NCBI GenBank assembly: GCA_916613615.1
Contig: OU744723.1
Span: 68,405,226 to 68,469,225, forward strand
Source: Steromphala cineraria
Lineage: Eukaryota > Mollusca > Gastropoda > Trochida > Trochidae
Length of the DNA: 64,000 nucleotides
Direction: 5' to 3'
Shown here: one piece after another, positions 22,401-37,400 of the stretch
How positions within the stretch are numbered: the first letter of the stretch is position 1
Layout of the letters: each line of letters begins with the position of its first letter
Notes under the pieces: generated by a model
The model's database searches: none
Seen by the model: the letters and a program-made list of their open reading frames with translations, nothing else
Told to the model about the DNA's origin: nothing
Translations under genes and position numbers: made by a program

Positions 22401-25400
22401 GGCCATACGCTAAAGACAAACTGTCATGATAAAACAACATATAACCAAGTGTTTCTCTCCACAGGATGGCCATACCCTATAGACAAACTGTCATGATCAA
22501 ACAACATATAACCAAGTGTTTCTCTCCACAGGATGGCCATACGCTATAGACAAACTGTCATGATCAAACAACATATAACCAAGTGTTTCTCTCCACAGGA
22601 TGGCCATACGCTATAGACAAACTGTCATGATCAAACAACATATAACAAAGTGTTTCTCTCCACAGGATGGCCATACGCTATAGACAAACTGTCATGATCA
22701 AACAACATATAACCAAGTGTTTCTCTCCACAGGATGGCCATACGCTATAGACAAACTGTCATGATCAAACAACATATAACCAAGTGTTTCTCTCAACAGG
22801 ATGGCCATACGCTATAGACAAACTGTCATGATCAAACAACATATAACCAAGTGTTTCTCTCCACAGGATGGCCATACGCTATAGACAAACTGTCATGATC
22901 AAACAACATATAACCAAGTGTTTCTCTACACAGGATGGCCATACGCTTTAGACAAACTGTCATGATCAAACAACATATAACCAAGTGTTTCTCTCCACAG
23001 GATGGCCATACGCTATAGACAAACTGTCATGATCAAACAACATATAACCAAGTGTTTCTCTCCACAGGATGACCATACGCTATAGACAAACTGTCATGAT
23101 CAAACAACATATAACCAAGTGTTTCTCTCCACAGGATGGCCATACGCTATAGACAAACTGTTATGATCAAACAGCATATAACCAAGTGTTTCTCTCCACA
23201 GGATGGCGATACGCTATAGACAAACTGTCATGATCAAACAACATATAACCAAGTGTTTCTCTCCACAGGATGGCCATACGCTATAGACAAACTGTCATGA
23301 TCAAACAACATATAACCAAGTGTTTCCCTCCACAGGATGGCCATACGCTATAGACAAACTGTCATGATCAAACAACATATAACCAAGTGTTTCTCTCCAC
23401 AGGATGGTCATACGCTATAGACAAACTGTCATGATCAAACAACATATAACCAAGTGTTTCTCTCCACAGGATGGCCATACGCTATAGACAAACTGTCATG
23501 ATCAAACAATCAAACAAAATATAACCAAGTGTTTCTCTCCACAGGATGGTCATACGCTATAGACAAACTGTCATGATCAAACAACATATAACCAAGTGTT
23601 TCTCTCCACAGGATGGCCATACGCTATAGACAAACTGTCATGATCAAACAACATATAACCAAGTGTTTCTCTACACAGGATGGCCATACGCTATAGACAA
23701 ACTGTCATGATCAAACAACATATAACCAAGTGTTTCTCTCCACAGGATGGCCATACGCTATAGACAAACTGTTATGATCAAACAGCATATAACCAAGTGT
23801 TTCTCTACACAGGATGGCGATACGCTATAGACAAACTGTCATGATCAAACAACATATAACCAAGTGTTTCTCTCCACAGGATGGCCATACGCTATAGACA
23901 AACTGTCATGATCAAACAACATATAACCAAGTGTTTCTCTCCACAGGATGGCCATACGCTATAGACAAACTGTCATGATCAAACAACATATAACCAAGTG
24001 TTTCTCTCCACAGGATGCCAATACGCTATAGACAAACTGTCATAATCAAACAACATATAACCAAGTGTTTCTCTCCACAGGGTGGCCATACGCTATAGAC
24101 AAACTGTCATGATCAAACAACATATAACCAAGTGTTTCTCTCCACAGGATGGTCATACGCTATAGACAAACTGTCATGATCAAACAACATATAACCAAGT
24201 GTTTCTCTCCACAGGGTGGCCATACGCTATAGACAAACTGTCATGATCAAACAATATATAACCAAGTGTTTCCCTCCACAGGATGGCCATACGCTATAGA
24301 CAAACTGTCATGATCAACCAACATATAACCAAGTGTTTCTCTCCACAGGGTGGCCATACGCTATAGACAAACTGTCATGATCAAACAACATATAACCAAG
24401 TGTTTCTCTCCACAGGATGGCCATACTCTATAGACAAACTGTCATGATCAAACAACATATAACCAAGTGTTTCCCTACACAGGATGGGCATACTCTATAG
24501 ACAAACTGTCATGATCAAACAACATATAACCAAGTGTTTCTCTCCACAGGATGCCCATACGCTATAGACAAACTGTCATGATCAAACAACATATAACCAA
24601 GTGTTTCTCTCCACAGGATGGCCATACGCTATAGACAAACTGTCATGATCAAACAACATATAACCAAGTGTTTCTCTCCACAGGATGGCCATACGCTATA
24701 GACAAACTGTTATGATCAAACAGCATATAACCAAGTGTTTCTCTCCACAGGATGGCGATACGCTATAGACAAACTGTCATGATCAAACAACATATAACCA
24801 AGTGTTTCTCTCCACAGGATGGCCATACGCTATAGACAAACTGTCATGATCAAACAACATATAACCAAGTGTTTCTCTCCACAGGATGGCCATACGCTAT
24901 AGACAAACTGTCATGATCAAACAACATATAACCAAGTGTTTCTCTCCACAGGATGCCCATACGCTATAGACAAACTGTCATGATCAAACAACATATAACC
25001 AAGTGTTTCTCTCCACAGGGTGGCCATACGCTATAGACAAACTGTCATGATCAAACAACATATAACCAAGTGTTTCTCTCAACAGGATGGTCATACGCTA
25101 TAGACAAACTGTCATGATCAAACAACATATAACCAAGTGTTTCTCTCCACAGGGTGGCCATACGCTATAGACAAACTGTCATGATCAAACAACATATAAC
25201 CAAGTGTTTCCCTCCACAGGATGGCCATACGCTATAGACAAACTGTCATGATCAAACAACATATAACCAAGTGTTTCTCTCCACAGGATGGCCATACGCT
25301 ATAGACAAACTGTCATGATCAAACAACATATAACCAAGTGTTTCTCTCCACAGGATGGCCATACGCTATAGACAAACTGTCATGATCAAACAACATATAA

Positions 25401-28400
25401 CCAAGTGTTTCTCTCCACAGGATGACCATACGCTATAGACAAACTGTTATGATCAAACAGCATATAACCAAGTGTTTCTCTCCACAGGATGACCATACGC
25501 TATAGACAAACTGTCATGATCAAACAACATATAACCAAGTGTTTCTCTCCACAGGATGGCCATACGCTATAGACAAACTGTCATGATCAAACAACATATA
25601 ACCAAGTGTTTCTCTCCACAGGATGGCCATACGCTATAGACAAACTGTCATGATCAAACAACATATAACCAAGTGTTTCTCTCCACAGGATGGTCATATT
25701 CTATAGACAAACTGTCATGATCAAACAACATATAACCAAGTGTTTCCCTCCACAGGATGGCCATACGCTATAGACAAACTGTCATGATCAAACAACATAT
25801 AACCAAGTGTTCCCCTACACAGGATGGCCATACGCTATAGACAAACTGTCATGATCAAACAACATATAACCAAGTGATTCTCTCCATAGGACGGCCATAC
25901 GCTATAGACAAACTGTCATGATCAAACAACATATAACCAAGTGTTTCCCTACACAGGATGGGCATACTCTATAGACAAACTGTCATGATCAAACAACATA
26001 TAACCAAGTGTTTCTCTCCACAGGATGGCCATACGCTATAGACAAACTGTCATGATCAAACAACATATAACCAAGTGTTTCTCTCCACAGGATGGCCATA
26101 CGCTATAGACAAACTGTCATGATCAAACAACATATAACCAAGTGTTTCTCTACACAGGATGGCCATACGCTATAGACAAACTGTCATGATCAAACAACAT
26201 ATAACCAAGTGTTTCCCTACACAGGATGGGCATACTCTATAGACAAACTGTCATGATCAAACAACATATAACCAAGTGTTTCTCTCCACAGGATGGCCAT
26301 ACGCTATAGACAAACTGTCATGATCAAACAACATATAACCAAGTGTTTCTCTCCACAGGGTGGCCATACGCTATAGACAAACTGTCATGATCAAACAACA
26401 TATAACCAAGTGTTTCTCTCCACAGGATGGCCATACGCTATAGACAAACTGTCATGATCAAACAACATATAACCAAGTGTTTCTCTCCACAGGATGGCCA
26501 TACGCTATAGACAAACTGTCATGATCAAACAACATATAACCAAGTGTTTCTCTCCACAGGATGACCATACGCTATAGACAAACTGTTATGATCAAACAGC
26601 ATATAACCAAGTGTTTCTCTCCACAGGATGACCATACGCTATAGACAAACTGTCATGATCAAACAACATATAACCAAGTGTTTCTCTCCACAGGATGGCC
26701 ATACGCTATAGACAAACTGTCATGATCAAACAACATATAACCAAGTGTTTCTCTCCACAGGATGGCCATACGCTATAGACAAACTGTCATGATCAAACAA
26801 CATATAACCAAGTGTTTCTCTCCACAGGATGGTCATACTCTATAGACAAACTGTCATGATCAAACAACATATAACCAAGTGTTTCCCTCCACAGGATGGC
26901 CATACGCTATAGACAAACTGTCATGATCAAACAACATATAACCAAGTGTTCCCCTACACAGGATGGCCATACGCTATAGACAAACTGTCATGATCAAACA
27001 ACATATAACCAAGTGATTCTCTCCATAGGACGGCCATACGCTATAGACAAACTGTCATGATCAAACAACATATAACCAAGTGTTCCCCTACACAGGATGG
27101 CCATACGCTATAGACAAACTGTCATGATCAAACAACATATAACCAAGTGTTTCTCTACACAGGATGGCCATACGCTATAGACAAACTGTCATGATCAAAC
27201 AACATATAACCAAGTGTTTCTCTCCACAGGATGGTCATACTCTATAGACAAACTGTCATGATCAAACAACATATAACCAAGTGTTTCCCTCCACAGGATG
27301 GCCATACGCTATAGACAAACTGTCATGATCAAACAACATATAACCAAGTGTTTCCCTCCACAGGATGGCCATACGCTATAGACAAACTGTCATGATCAAA
27401 CAACATATAACCAAGTGTTTCTCTCCACAGGATGGCCATACGCTATAGACAAACTGTCATGATCAAACAACATATAACCAAGTGTTTCTCTCCACAGGAT
27501 GGCCATACGCTATAGACAAACTGTCATGATCAAACAACACATAACCAAGTGTTTCTCTCCACAGGATGGCCATACGCTATAGACAAACTGTCATGATCAA
27601 ACAACATATAACCAAGTGTTCCCCTACACAGGATGGCCATACGCTATAGACAAACTGTCATGATCAAACAACATATAACCAAGTGTTTCTCTACACAGGA
27701 TGGCCATACGTTATAGACAAACTGTCATGATCAAACAACATATAACCAAGTGTTTCTCTCCACAGGATGGCCATACGCTATAGACAAACTGTCATGATCA
27801 AACAACATATAACCAAGTGTTCCCCTACACAGGATGGCCATACGCTATAGACAAACTGTTATGATCAAACAACATATAACCAAGTGTTTCTCTCCACAGG
27901 ATGACCATACGCTATAGACAAACTGTCATGATCAAACAACATATAACCAAGTGTTTCTCTACACAGGATGGCCATACGCTATAGACAAACTGTCATGATC
28001 AAACAAAATATAACCAAGTGATTCTCTCCACAGGATGACCATACGCTATAGACAAACTGTCATGATCAAACAGCATATAACCAAGTGTTTCTCTCCACAG
28101 GATGACCATACGCTATAGACAAACTGTCATGATCAAACAACATATAACCAAGTGTTTCTCTCCACAGGATGGTCATACGCTATAGACAAACTGTCATGAT
28201 CAAACAGCATATAACCAAGTGTTTCTCTCCACAGGATGACCATACGCTATAGACAAACTGTCATGATCAAACAACATATAACCAAGTGTTTCTCTCCACA
28301 GGATGGCCATACGCTATAGACAAACTGTCATGATCAAACAACATATAACCAAGTGTTTCTCTCCACAGGATGACCATACGCTATAGACAAACTGTCATGA

Positions 28401-31400
28401 TCAAACAACATATAACCAAGTGTTTCTCTCCACAGGATGGCCATACGCTATAGACAAACTGTCATGATCAAACAACATATAACCAAGTGTTTCTCTACAC
28501 AGGATGGTCATACGCTATAGACAAACTGTCATGATCAAACAACATATAACCAAGTGTTTCTCTCCACAGGATGGTCATACGCTATAGACAAACTGTCATG
28601 ATCAAATAAAATATAACCAAGTGTTTCTCTACACAGGATGACCATACGCTATAGACAAACTGTCATGATCAAACAACATATAACCAAGTGTTTCCCTCCA
28701 CAGGATGGCCATACTCTATAGACAAACTGTCATGATCAAACAACATATAACCAAGTGTTTCTCTACACAGGGTGGCCATACTCTATAGACAAACTGTCAT
28801 GATCAAACAACATATAACCAAGTGTTTCTCTCCACAGGATGCCCATACGCTATAGACAAACTGTCATGATCAAACAACATATAACCAAGTGTTTCTCTCC
28901 ACAGGATGGCCATACGCTATAGACAAACTGTCATGATCAAACAACATATAACCAAGTGTTTCTCTCCACAGGATGGCCATACGCTATAGACAAACTGTCA
29001 TGATCAAACAACATATAACCAAGTGTTTCTCTCCACAGGATGGCCATACGCTATAGACAAACTGTCATGATCAAACAACATATAACCAAGTGTTTCTCTC
29101 CACAGGATGACCATACGCTATAGACAAACTGTTATGATCAAACAGCATATAACCAAGTGTTTCTCTCCACAGGATGACCATACGCTATAGACAAACTGTC
29201 ATGATCAAACAACATATAACCAAGTGTTTCTCTCCACAGGATGGCCATACGCTATAGACAAACTGTCATGATCAAACAACATATAACCAAGTGTTTCTCT
29301 CCACAGGATGGCCATACGCTATAGACAAACTGTCATGATCAAACAACATATAACCAAGTGTTTCTCTCCACAGGATGGTCATACTCTATAGACAAACTGT
29401 CATGATCAAACAACATATAACCAAGTGTTTCCCTCCACAGGATGGCCATACGCTATAGACAAACTGTCATGATCAAACAACATATAACCAAGTGTTCCCC
29501 TACACAGGATGGCCATACGCTATAGACAAACTGTCATGATCAAACAACATATAACCAAGTGATTCTCTCCATAGGACGGCCATACGCTATAGACAAACTG
29601 TCATGATCAAACAACATATAACCAAGTGTTCCCCTACACAGGATGGCCATACGCTATAGACAAACTGTCATGATCAAACAACATATAACCAAGTGTTTCT
29701 CTACACAGGATGGCCATACGCTATAGACAAACTGTCATGATCAAACAACATATAACCAAGTGTTTCTCTCCACAGGATGGTCATACTCTATAGACAAACT
29801 GTCATGATCAAACAACATATAACCAAGTGTTTCCCTCCACAGGATGGCCATACGCTATAGACAAACTGTCATGATCAAACAACATATAACCAAGTGTTTC
29901 CCTCCACAGGATGGCCATACGCTATAGACAAACTGTCATGATCAAACAACATATAACCAAGTGTTTCTCTCCACAGGATGGCCATACGCTATAGACAAAC
30001 TGTCATGATCAAACAACATATAACCAAGTGTTTCTCTCCACAGGATGGCCATACGCTATAGACAAACTGTCATGATCAAACAACACATAACCAAGTGTTT
30101 CTCTCCACAGGATGGCCATACGCTATAGACAAACTGTCATGATCAAACAACATATAACCAAGTGTTCCCCTACACAGGATGGCCATACGCTATAGACAAA
30201 CTGTCATGATCAAACAACATATAACCAAGTGTTTCTCTACACAGGATGGCCATACGTTATAGACAAACTGTCATGATCAAACAACATATAACCAAGTGTT
30301 TCTCTCCACAGGATGGCCATACGCTATAGACAAACTGTCATGATCAAACAACATATAACCAAGTGTTCCCCTACACAGGATGGCCATACGCTATAGACAA
30401 ACTGTTATGATCAAACAACATATAACCAAGTGTTTCTCTCCACAGGATGACCATACGCTATAGACAAACTGTCATGATCAAACAACATATAACCAAGTGT
30501 TTCTCTACACAGGATGGCCATACGCTATAGACAAACTGTCATGATCAAACAAAATATAACCAAGTGATTCTCTCCACAGGATGACCATACGCTATAGACA
30601 AACTGTCATGATCAAACAGCATATAACCAAGTGTTTCTCTCCACAGGATGACCATACGCTATAGACAAACTGTCATGATCAAACAACATATAACCAAGTG
30701 TTTCTCTCCACAGGATGGTCATACGCTATAGACAAACTGTCATGATCAAACAGCATATAACCAAGTGTTTCTCTCCACAGGATGACCATACGCTATAGAC
30801 AAACTGTCATGATCAAACAACATATAACCAAGTGTTTCTCTCCACAGGATGGCCATACGCTATAGACAAACTGTCATGATCAAACAACATATAACCAAGT
30901 GTTTCTCTCCACAGGATGACCATACGCTATAGACAAACTGTCATGATCAAACAACATATAACCAAGTGTTTCTCTCCACAGGATGGCCATACGCTATAGA
31001 CAAACTGTCATGATCAAACAACATATAACCAAGTGTTTCTCTACACAGGATGGTCATACGCTATAGACAAACTGTCATGATCAAACAACATATAACCAAG
31101 TGTTTCTCTCCACAGGATGGTCATACGCTATAGACAAACTGTCATGATCAAATAAAATATAACCAAGTGTTTCTCTACACAGGATGACCATACGCTATAG
31201 ACAAACTGTCATGATCAAACAACATATAACCAAGTGTTTCCCTCCACAGGATGGCCATACTCTATAGACAAACTGTCATGATCAAACAACATATAACCAA
31301 GTGTTTCTCTACACAGGGTGGCCATACTCTATAGACAAACTGTCATGATCAAACAACATATAACCAAGTGTTTCTCTCCACAGGATGCCCATACGCTATA

Positions 31401-34400
31401 GACAAACTGTCATGATCAAACAACATATAACCAAGTGTTTCTCTCCACAGGATGGCCATACGCTATAGACAAACTGTCATGATCAAACAACATATAACCA
31501 AGTGTTTCTCTCCACAGGATGGCCATACGCTATAGACAAACTGTTATGATCAAACAGCATATAACCAAGTGTTTCTCTCCACAGGATGGCCATACGCTAT
31601 AGACAAACTGTCATGATCAAACAACATATAACCAAGTGTTTCTCTCCACAGGATGGTCATACGCTATAGACAAACTGTCATGATCAAACAACATATAACC
31701 AAGTGTTTCTCTCCACAGGATGGCCATACGCTATAGACAAACTGTCATGATCAAACAACATATAACCAAGTGATTCTCTCCATAGCACGGCCATACGCTA
31801 TAGACAAACTGTCATGATCAAACAACATATAACCAAGTGATTCTCTCCATAGCACGGCCATACGCTATAGACAAACTGTCATGATCAAACAACATATAAC
31901 CAAGTGTTTCTCTCCACAGGATGGTCATACGCTATAGACAAACTGTCATGATCAAACAACATATAACCAAGTGTTTCTCTCCACAGGATGGCCATACGCT
32001 ATAGACAAACTGTCATGATCAAACAACATATAACCAAGTGATTCTCTCCATAGCACGGCCATACGCTATAGACAAACTGTCATGATCAAACAACATATAA
32101 CCAAGTGTTCCCCTACACAGGATGGCCATACGCTATAGACAAACTGTCATGATCAAACAACATATAACCAAGTGTTTCTCTCCACAGGATGGCCATACGC
32201 TATAGACAAACTGTCATGATCAAACAACATATAACCAAGTGTTTCTCTCCACAGGATGACCATACGCTATAGACAAACTGTCATGATCAAACAACATATA
32301 ACCAAGTGTTTCTCTACACAGGATGGGCATACTCTATAGACAAACTGTCATGATCAAACAACATATAACCAAGTGTTTCTCTCCACAGGATGGTCATACG
32401 CTATAGACAAACTGTCATGATCAAACAACATATAACCAAGTGTTTCTCTCCACAGGATGACCATACGCTATAGACAAACTGTCATGATCAAACAACATAT
32501 AACCAAGTGTTTCTCTCCACAGGATGGCCATACGCTATAGACAAACTGTCATGATCAAACAACATATAACCAAGTGTTTCTCTACACAGGATGGTCATAC
32601 GCTATAGACAAACTGTCATGATCAAACAACATATAACCAAGTGTTTCTCTCCACAGGATGGTCATACGCTATAGACAAACTGTCATGATCAAACAACATA
32701 TAACCAAGTGTTTCACTCCACAGGATGGTCATACGCTATAGACAAACTGTCATGATCAAATAAAATATAACCAAGTGTTTCTCTACACAGGATGACCATA
32801 CGCTATAGACAAACTGTCATGATCAAACAACATATAACCAAGTGTTTCCCTCCACAGGATGGCCATACTCTATAGACAAACTGTCATGATCAAACAACAT
32901 ATAACCAAGTGTTTCTCTACACAGGGTGGCCATACTCTATAGACAAACTGTCATGATCAAACAACATATAACCAAGTGTTTCTCTCCACAGGATGGTCAT
33001 ACGCTATAGACAAACTGTCATGATCAAACAACATATAACCAAGTGTTTCTCTCCACAGGATGGTCATACGCTATAGACAAACTGTCATGATCAAACAACA
33101 TATAACCAAGTGTTTCTCTCCACAGGATGGTCATACGCTATAGACAAACTGTCATGATCAAACAACATATAACCAAGTGTTTCTCTCCACAGGGTGGCCA
33201 TACGCTATAGACAAACTGTCATGATCAAACAACATATAACCAAGTGTTTCTCTCCACAGGATGCCCATACGCTATAGACAAACTGTCATGATCAAACAAC
33301 ATATAACCAAGTGTTTCTCTCCACAGGATGGCCATACGCTATAGACAAACTGTTATGATCAAACAGCATATAACCAAGTGTTTCTCTCCACAGGATGGCG
33401 ATACGCTATAGACAAACTGTCATGATCAAACAACATATAACCAAGTGTTTCTCTCCACAGGATGGCCATACGCTATAGACAAACTGTCATGATCAAACAA
33501 CATATAACCAAGTGTTTCTCTCCACAGGATGGCCATACGCTATAGACAAACTGTCATGATCAAACAACATATAACCAAGTGTTTCTCTCCACAGGATGCC
33601 CATACGCTATAGACAAACTGTCATGATCAAACAACATATAACCAAGTGTTTCTCTCCACAGGGTGGCCATACGCTGTAGACAAACTGTCATGATCAAACA
33701 ACATATAACCAAGTGTTTCTCTCCACAGGATGGTCATACGCTATAGACAAACTGTCATGATCAAACAACATATAACCAAGTGTTTCTCTCCACAGGATGG
33801 CCATACGCTATAGACAAACTGTCATGATCAAACAACATATAACCAAGTGTTTCTCTCCACAGGATGGCCATACGCTATAGACAAACTGTCATGATCAAAC
33901 AACATATAACCAAGTGTTTCTCTCCACAGGGTGGCCATACGCTATAGACAAACTGTCATGATCAAACAACATATAACCAAGTGTTTCCCTCCACAGGATG
34001 GTCATACGCTATAGACAAACTGTCATGATCAAACAACATATAACCAAGAGTTTCTCTCCACAGGGTGGCCATACGCTATAGACAAACTGTTATGATCAAA
34101 CAATATATAACCAAGTGTTTCTCTCCACAGGATGGCCATACTCTATAGACAAACTGTCATGATCAAACAACATATAACCAAGTGTTTCTCTCCACAGGGT
34201 GGCCATACGCTATAGACAAACTGTCATGATCAAACAACATATAACCAAGTGTTTCTCTCCACAGGATGGCCATACGCTATAGACAAACTGTCATGATCAA
34301 ACAACATATAACCAAGTATTTCTCTCCACAGGATGGTCATACTCTATAGACAAACTGTCATGATCAAACAACATATAACCAAGTGTTTCTCTACACAGGA

Positions 34401-37400
34401 TGGGCATACTCTATAGACAAACTGTCATGATCAAACAACATATAACCAAGTGTTTCTCTCCACAGGATGGCCATACGCTATAGACAAACTGTCATGATCA
34501 AACAACATATAACCAAGTGTTTCTCTCCACAGGATGGCCATACGCTATAGACAAACTGTCATGATCAAACAACATATAACCAAGTGTCTCTCTCCACAGG
34601 ATGGCCATACGCTATAGACAAACTGTCATGATCAAACAGCATATAACCAAGTGTTTCTCTCCACAGGATGGCCATACGCTATAGACAAACTGTCATGATC
34701 AAACAACATATAACCAAGTGTTTCTATCCACAGGATGGCCATACGCTATAGACAAACTGTCATGATCAAACAACATATAACCAAGTGTTTCTCTCCACAG
34801 GATGGCCATACGCTATAGACAAACTGTCATGATCAAACAACACATAACCAAGTGTTTCTCTCCACAGGATGGCCATACGCTATAGACAAACTGTCATGAT
34901 CAAACAACATATAACCAAGTGATTCTCTCCATAGCACGGCCATACGCTATAGACAAACTGTCATGATCAAACAACATATAACCAAGTGTTCCCCTACACA
35001 GGATGGCCATACGCTATAGACAAACTGTCATGATCAAACAACATATAACCAAGTGTTTCTCTACACAGGATGGGCATACTCTATAGACAAACTGTCATGA
35101 TCAAACAACATATAACCAAGTGTTTCTCTACACAGGATGGCCATACGCTATAGACAAACTGTCATGATCAAACAACATATAACCAAGTGTTTCTCTCCAC
35201 AGGATGGCCATACGCTATAGACAAACTGTCATGATCAAACAACATATAACCAATTGTTTCTCTCCACAGGATGGTCATACGCTATAGACAAACTGTCATG
35301 ATCAAACAACATATAACCAAGTGTTTCTCTCCACAGGATGGCCATACGCTATAGACAAACTGTCATGATCAAACAACATATAACCAAGTGATTCTCTCCA
35401 TAGCACGGCCATACGCTATAGACAAACTGTCATGATCAAACAACATATAACCAAGTGATTCTCTCCATAGCACGGCCATACGCTATAGACAAACTGTCAT
35501 GATCAAACAACATATAACCAAGTGTTTCTCTCCACAGGATGGTCATACGCTATAGACAAACTGTCATGATCAAACAACATATAACCAAGTGTTTCTCTCC
35601 ACAGGATGGCCATACGCTATAGACAAACTGTCATGATCAAACAACATATAACCAAGTGATTCTCTCCATAGCACGGCCATACGCTATAGACAAACTGTCA
35701 TGATCAAACAACATATAACCAAGTGTTCCCCTACACAGGATGGCCATACGCTATAGACAAACTGTCATGATCAAACAACATATAACCAAGTGTTTCTCTC
35801 CACAGGATGGCCATACGCTATAGACAAACTGTCATGATCAAACAACATATAACCAAGTGTTTCTCTCCACAGGATGACCATACGCTATAGACAAACTGTC
35901 ATGATCAAACAACATATAACCAAGTGTTTCTCTACACAGGATGGGCATACTCTATAGACAAACTGTCATGATCAAACAACATATAACCAAGTGTTTCTCT
36001 CCACAGGATGGTCATACGCTATAGACAAACTGTCATGATCAAACAACATAATTATAACCAAGTGTTTCTCTACACAGGATGGTCATACGCTATAGACAAA
36101 CTGTCATGATCAAACAACATATAACCAAGTGTTTCTCTCCACAGGATGGTCATACGCTATAGACAAACTGTCATGATCAAACAACATATAACCAAGTGTT
36201 TCTCTCCACAGGATGGTCATACGCTATAGACAAACTGTCATGATCAAACAACATATAACCAAGTGTTTCTCTCCACAGGATGGCCATACGCTATAGACAA
36301 ACTGTCATGATCAAACAACATATAACCAAGTGTTTCTCTCCACAGGATGGTCATACGCTATAGACAAACTGTCATGATCAAACAACATATAACCAAGTGT
36401 TTCTCTCCACAGGATGGCCATACGCTATAGACAAACTGTCATGATCAAACAACATATAACCAAGTGTTTCTCTCCACAGGATGGCCATACGCTATAGACA
36501 AACTGTCATGATCAAACAACATATAACCAAGTGTTTCTCTCCACAGGGTGGCAATACGCTATAGACAAACTGTCATGATCAAACAACATATAACCAAGTG
36601 TTTCTCTCAACAGGACGGCCATACGCTATAGACAAACTGTCATGATCAAACAACATATAACCAAGTGTTTCTCTCCACAGGATGACCATACGCTATAGAC
36701 AAACTGTCATGATCAAACAACATATAACCAAGTGTTTCTCTCCACAGGATGACCATACGCTATAGACAAACTGTCATGATCAAATAAAATATAACCAAGT
36801 GTTTCTCTACACAGGATGACCATACGCTATAGACAAACTGTCATGATCAAACAACATATAACCAAGTGTTTCTCTCCACAGGATGGCCATACGCTATAGA
36901 CAAACTGTCATGATCAAACAACATATAACCAAGTGTTTCTCTCAACAGGATGGCCATACGCTATAGACAAACTGTCATGATCAAACAACATATAACCAAG
37001 TGTTTCTCTCCACAGGATGACCATACACTATAGACAAACTGTCATGATCAAACAACATATAACCAAGTGTTTCTCTCAACAGGATGGCCATACGCTATAG
37101 ACAAACTGTCATGATCAAACAACATATAACCAAGTGTTTCTCTCCACAGGATGGCCATACGCTATAGACAAACTGTCATGATCAAACAACATATAACCAA
37201 GTGTTTCTCTCCACAGGATGGCCATACGCTATAGACAAACTGTCATGATCAAACAACATATAACCAAGTGTTTCTCTCCACAGGAAGGCCATACGCTATA
37301 GACAAACTGTCATGATCAAACCAAATATAACCAAGTGTTTCTCTACACAGGATGACCATACGCTATAGACAAACTGTCATGATCAAACAACATATAACCA

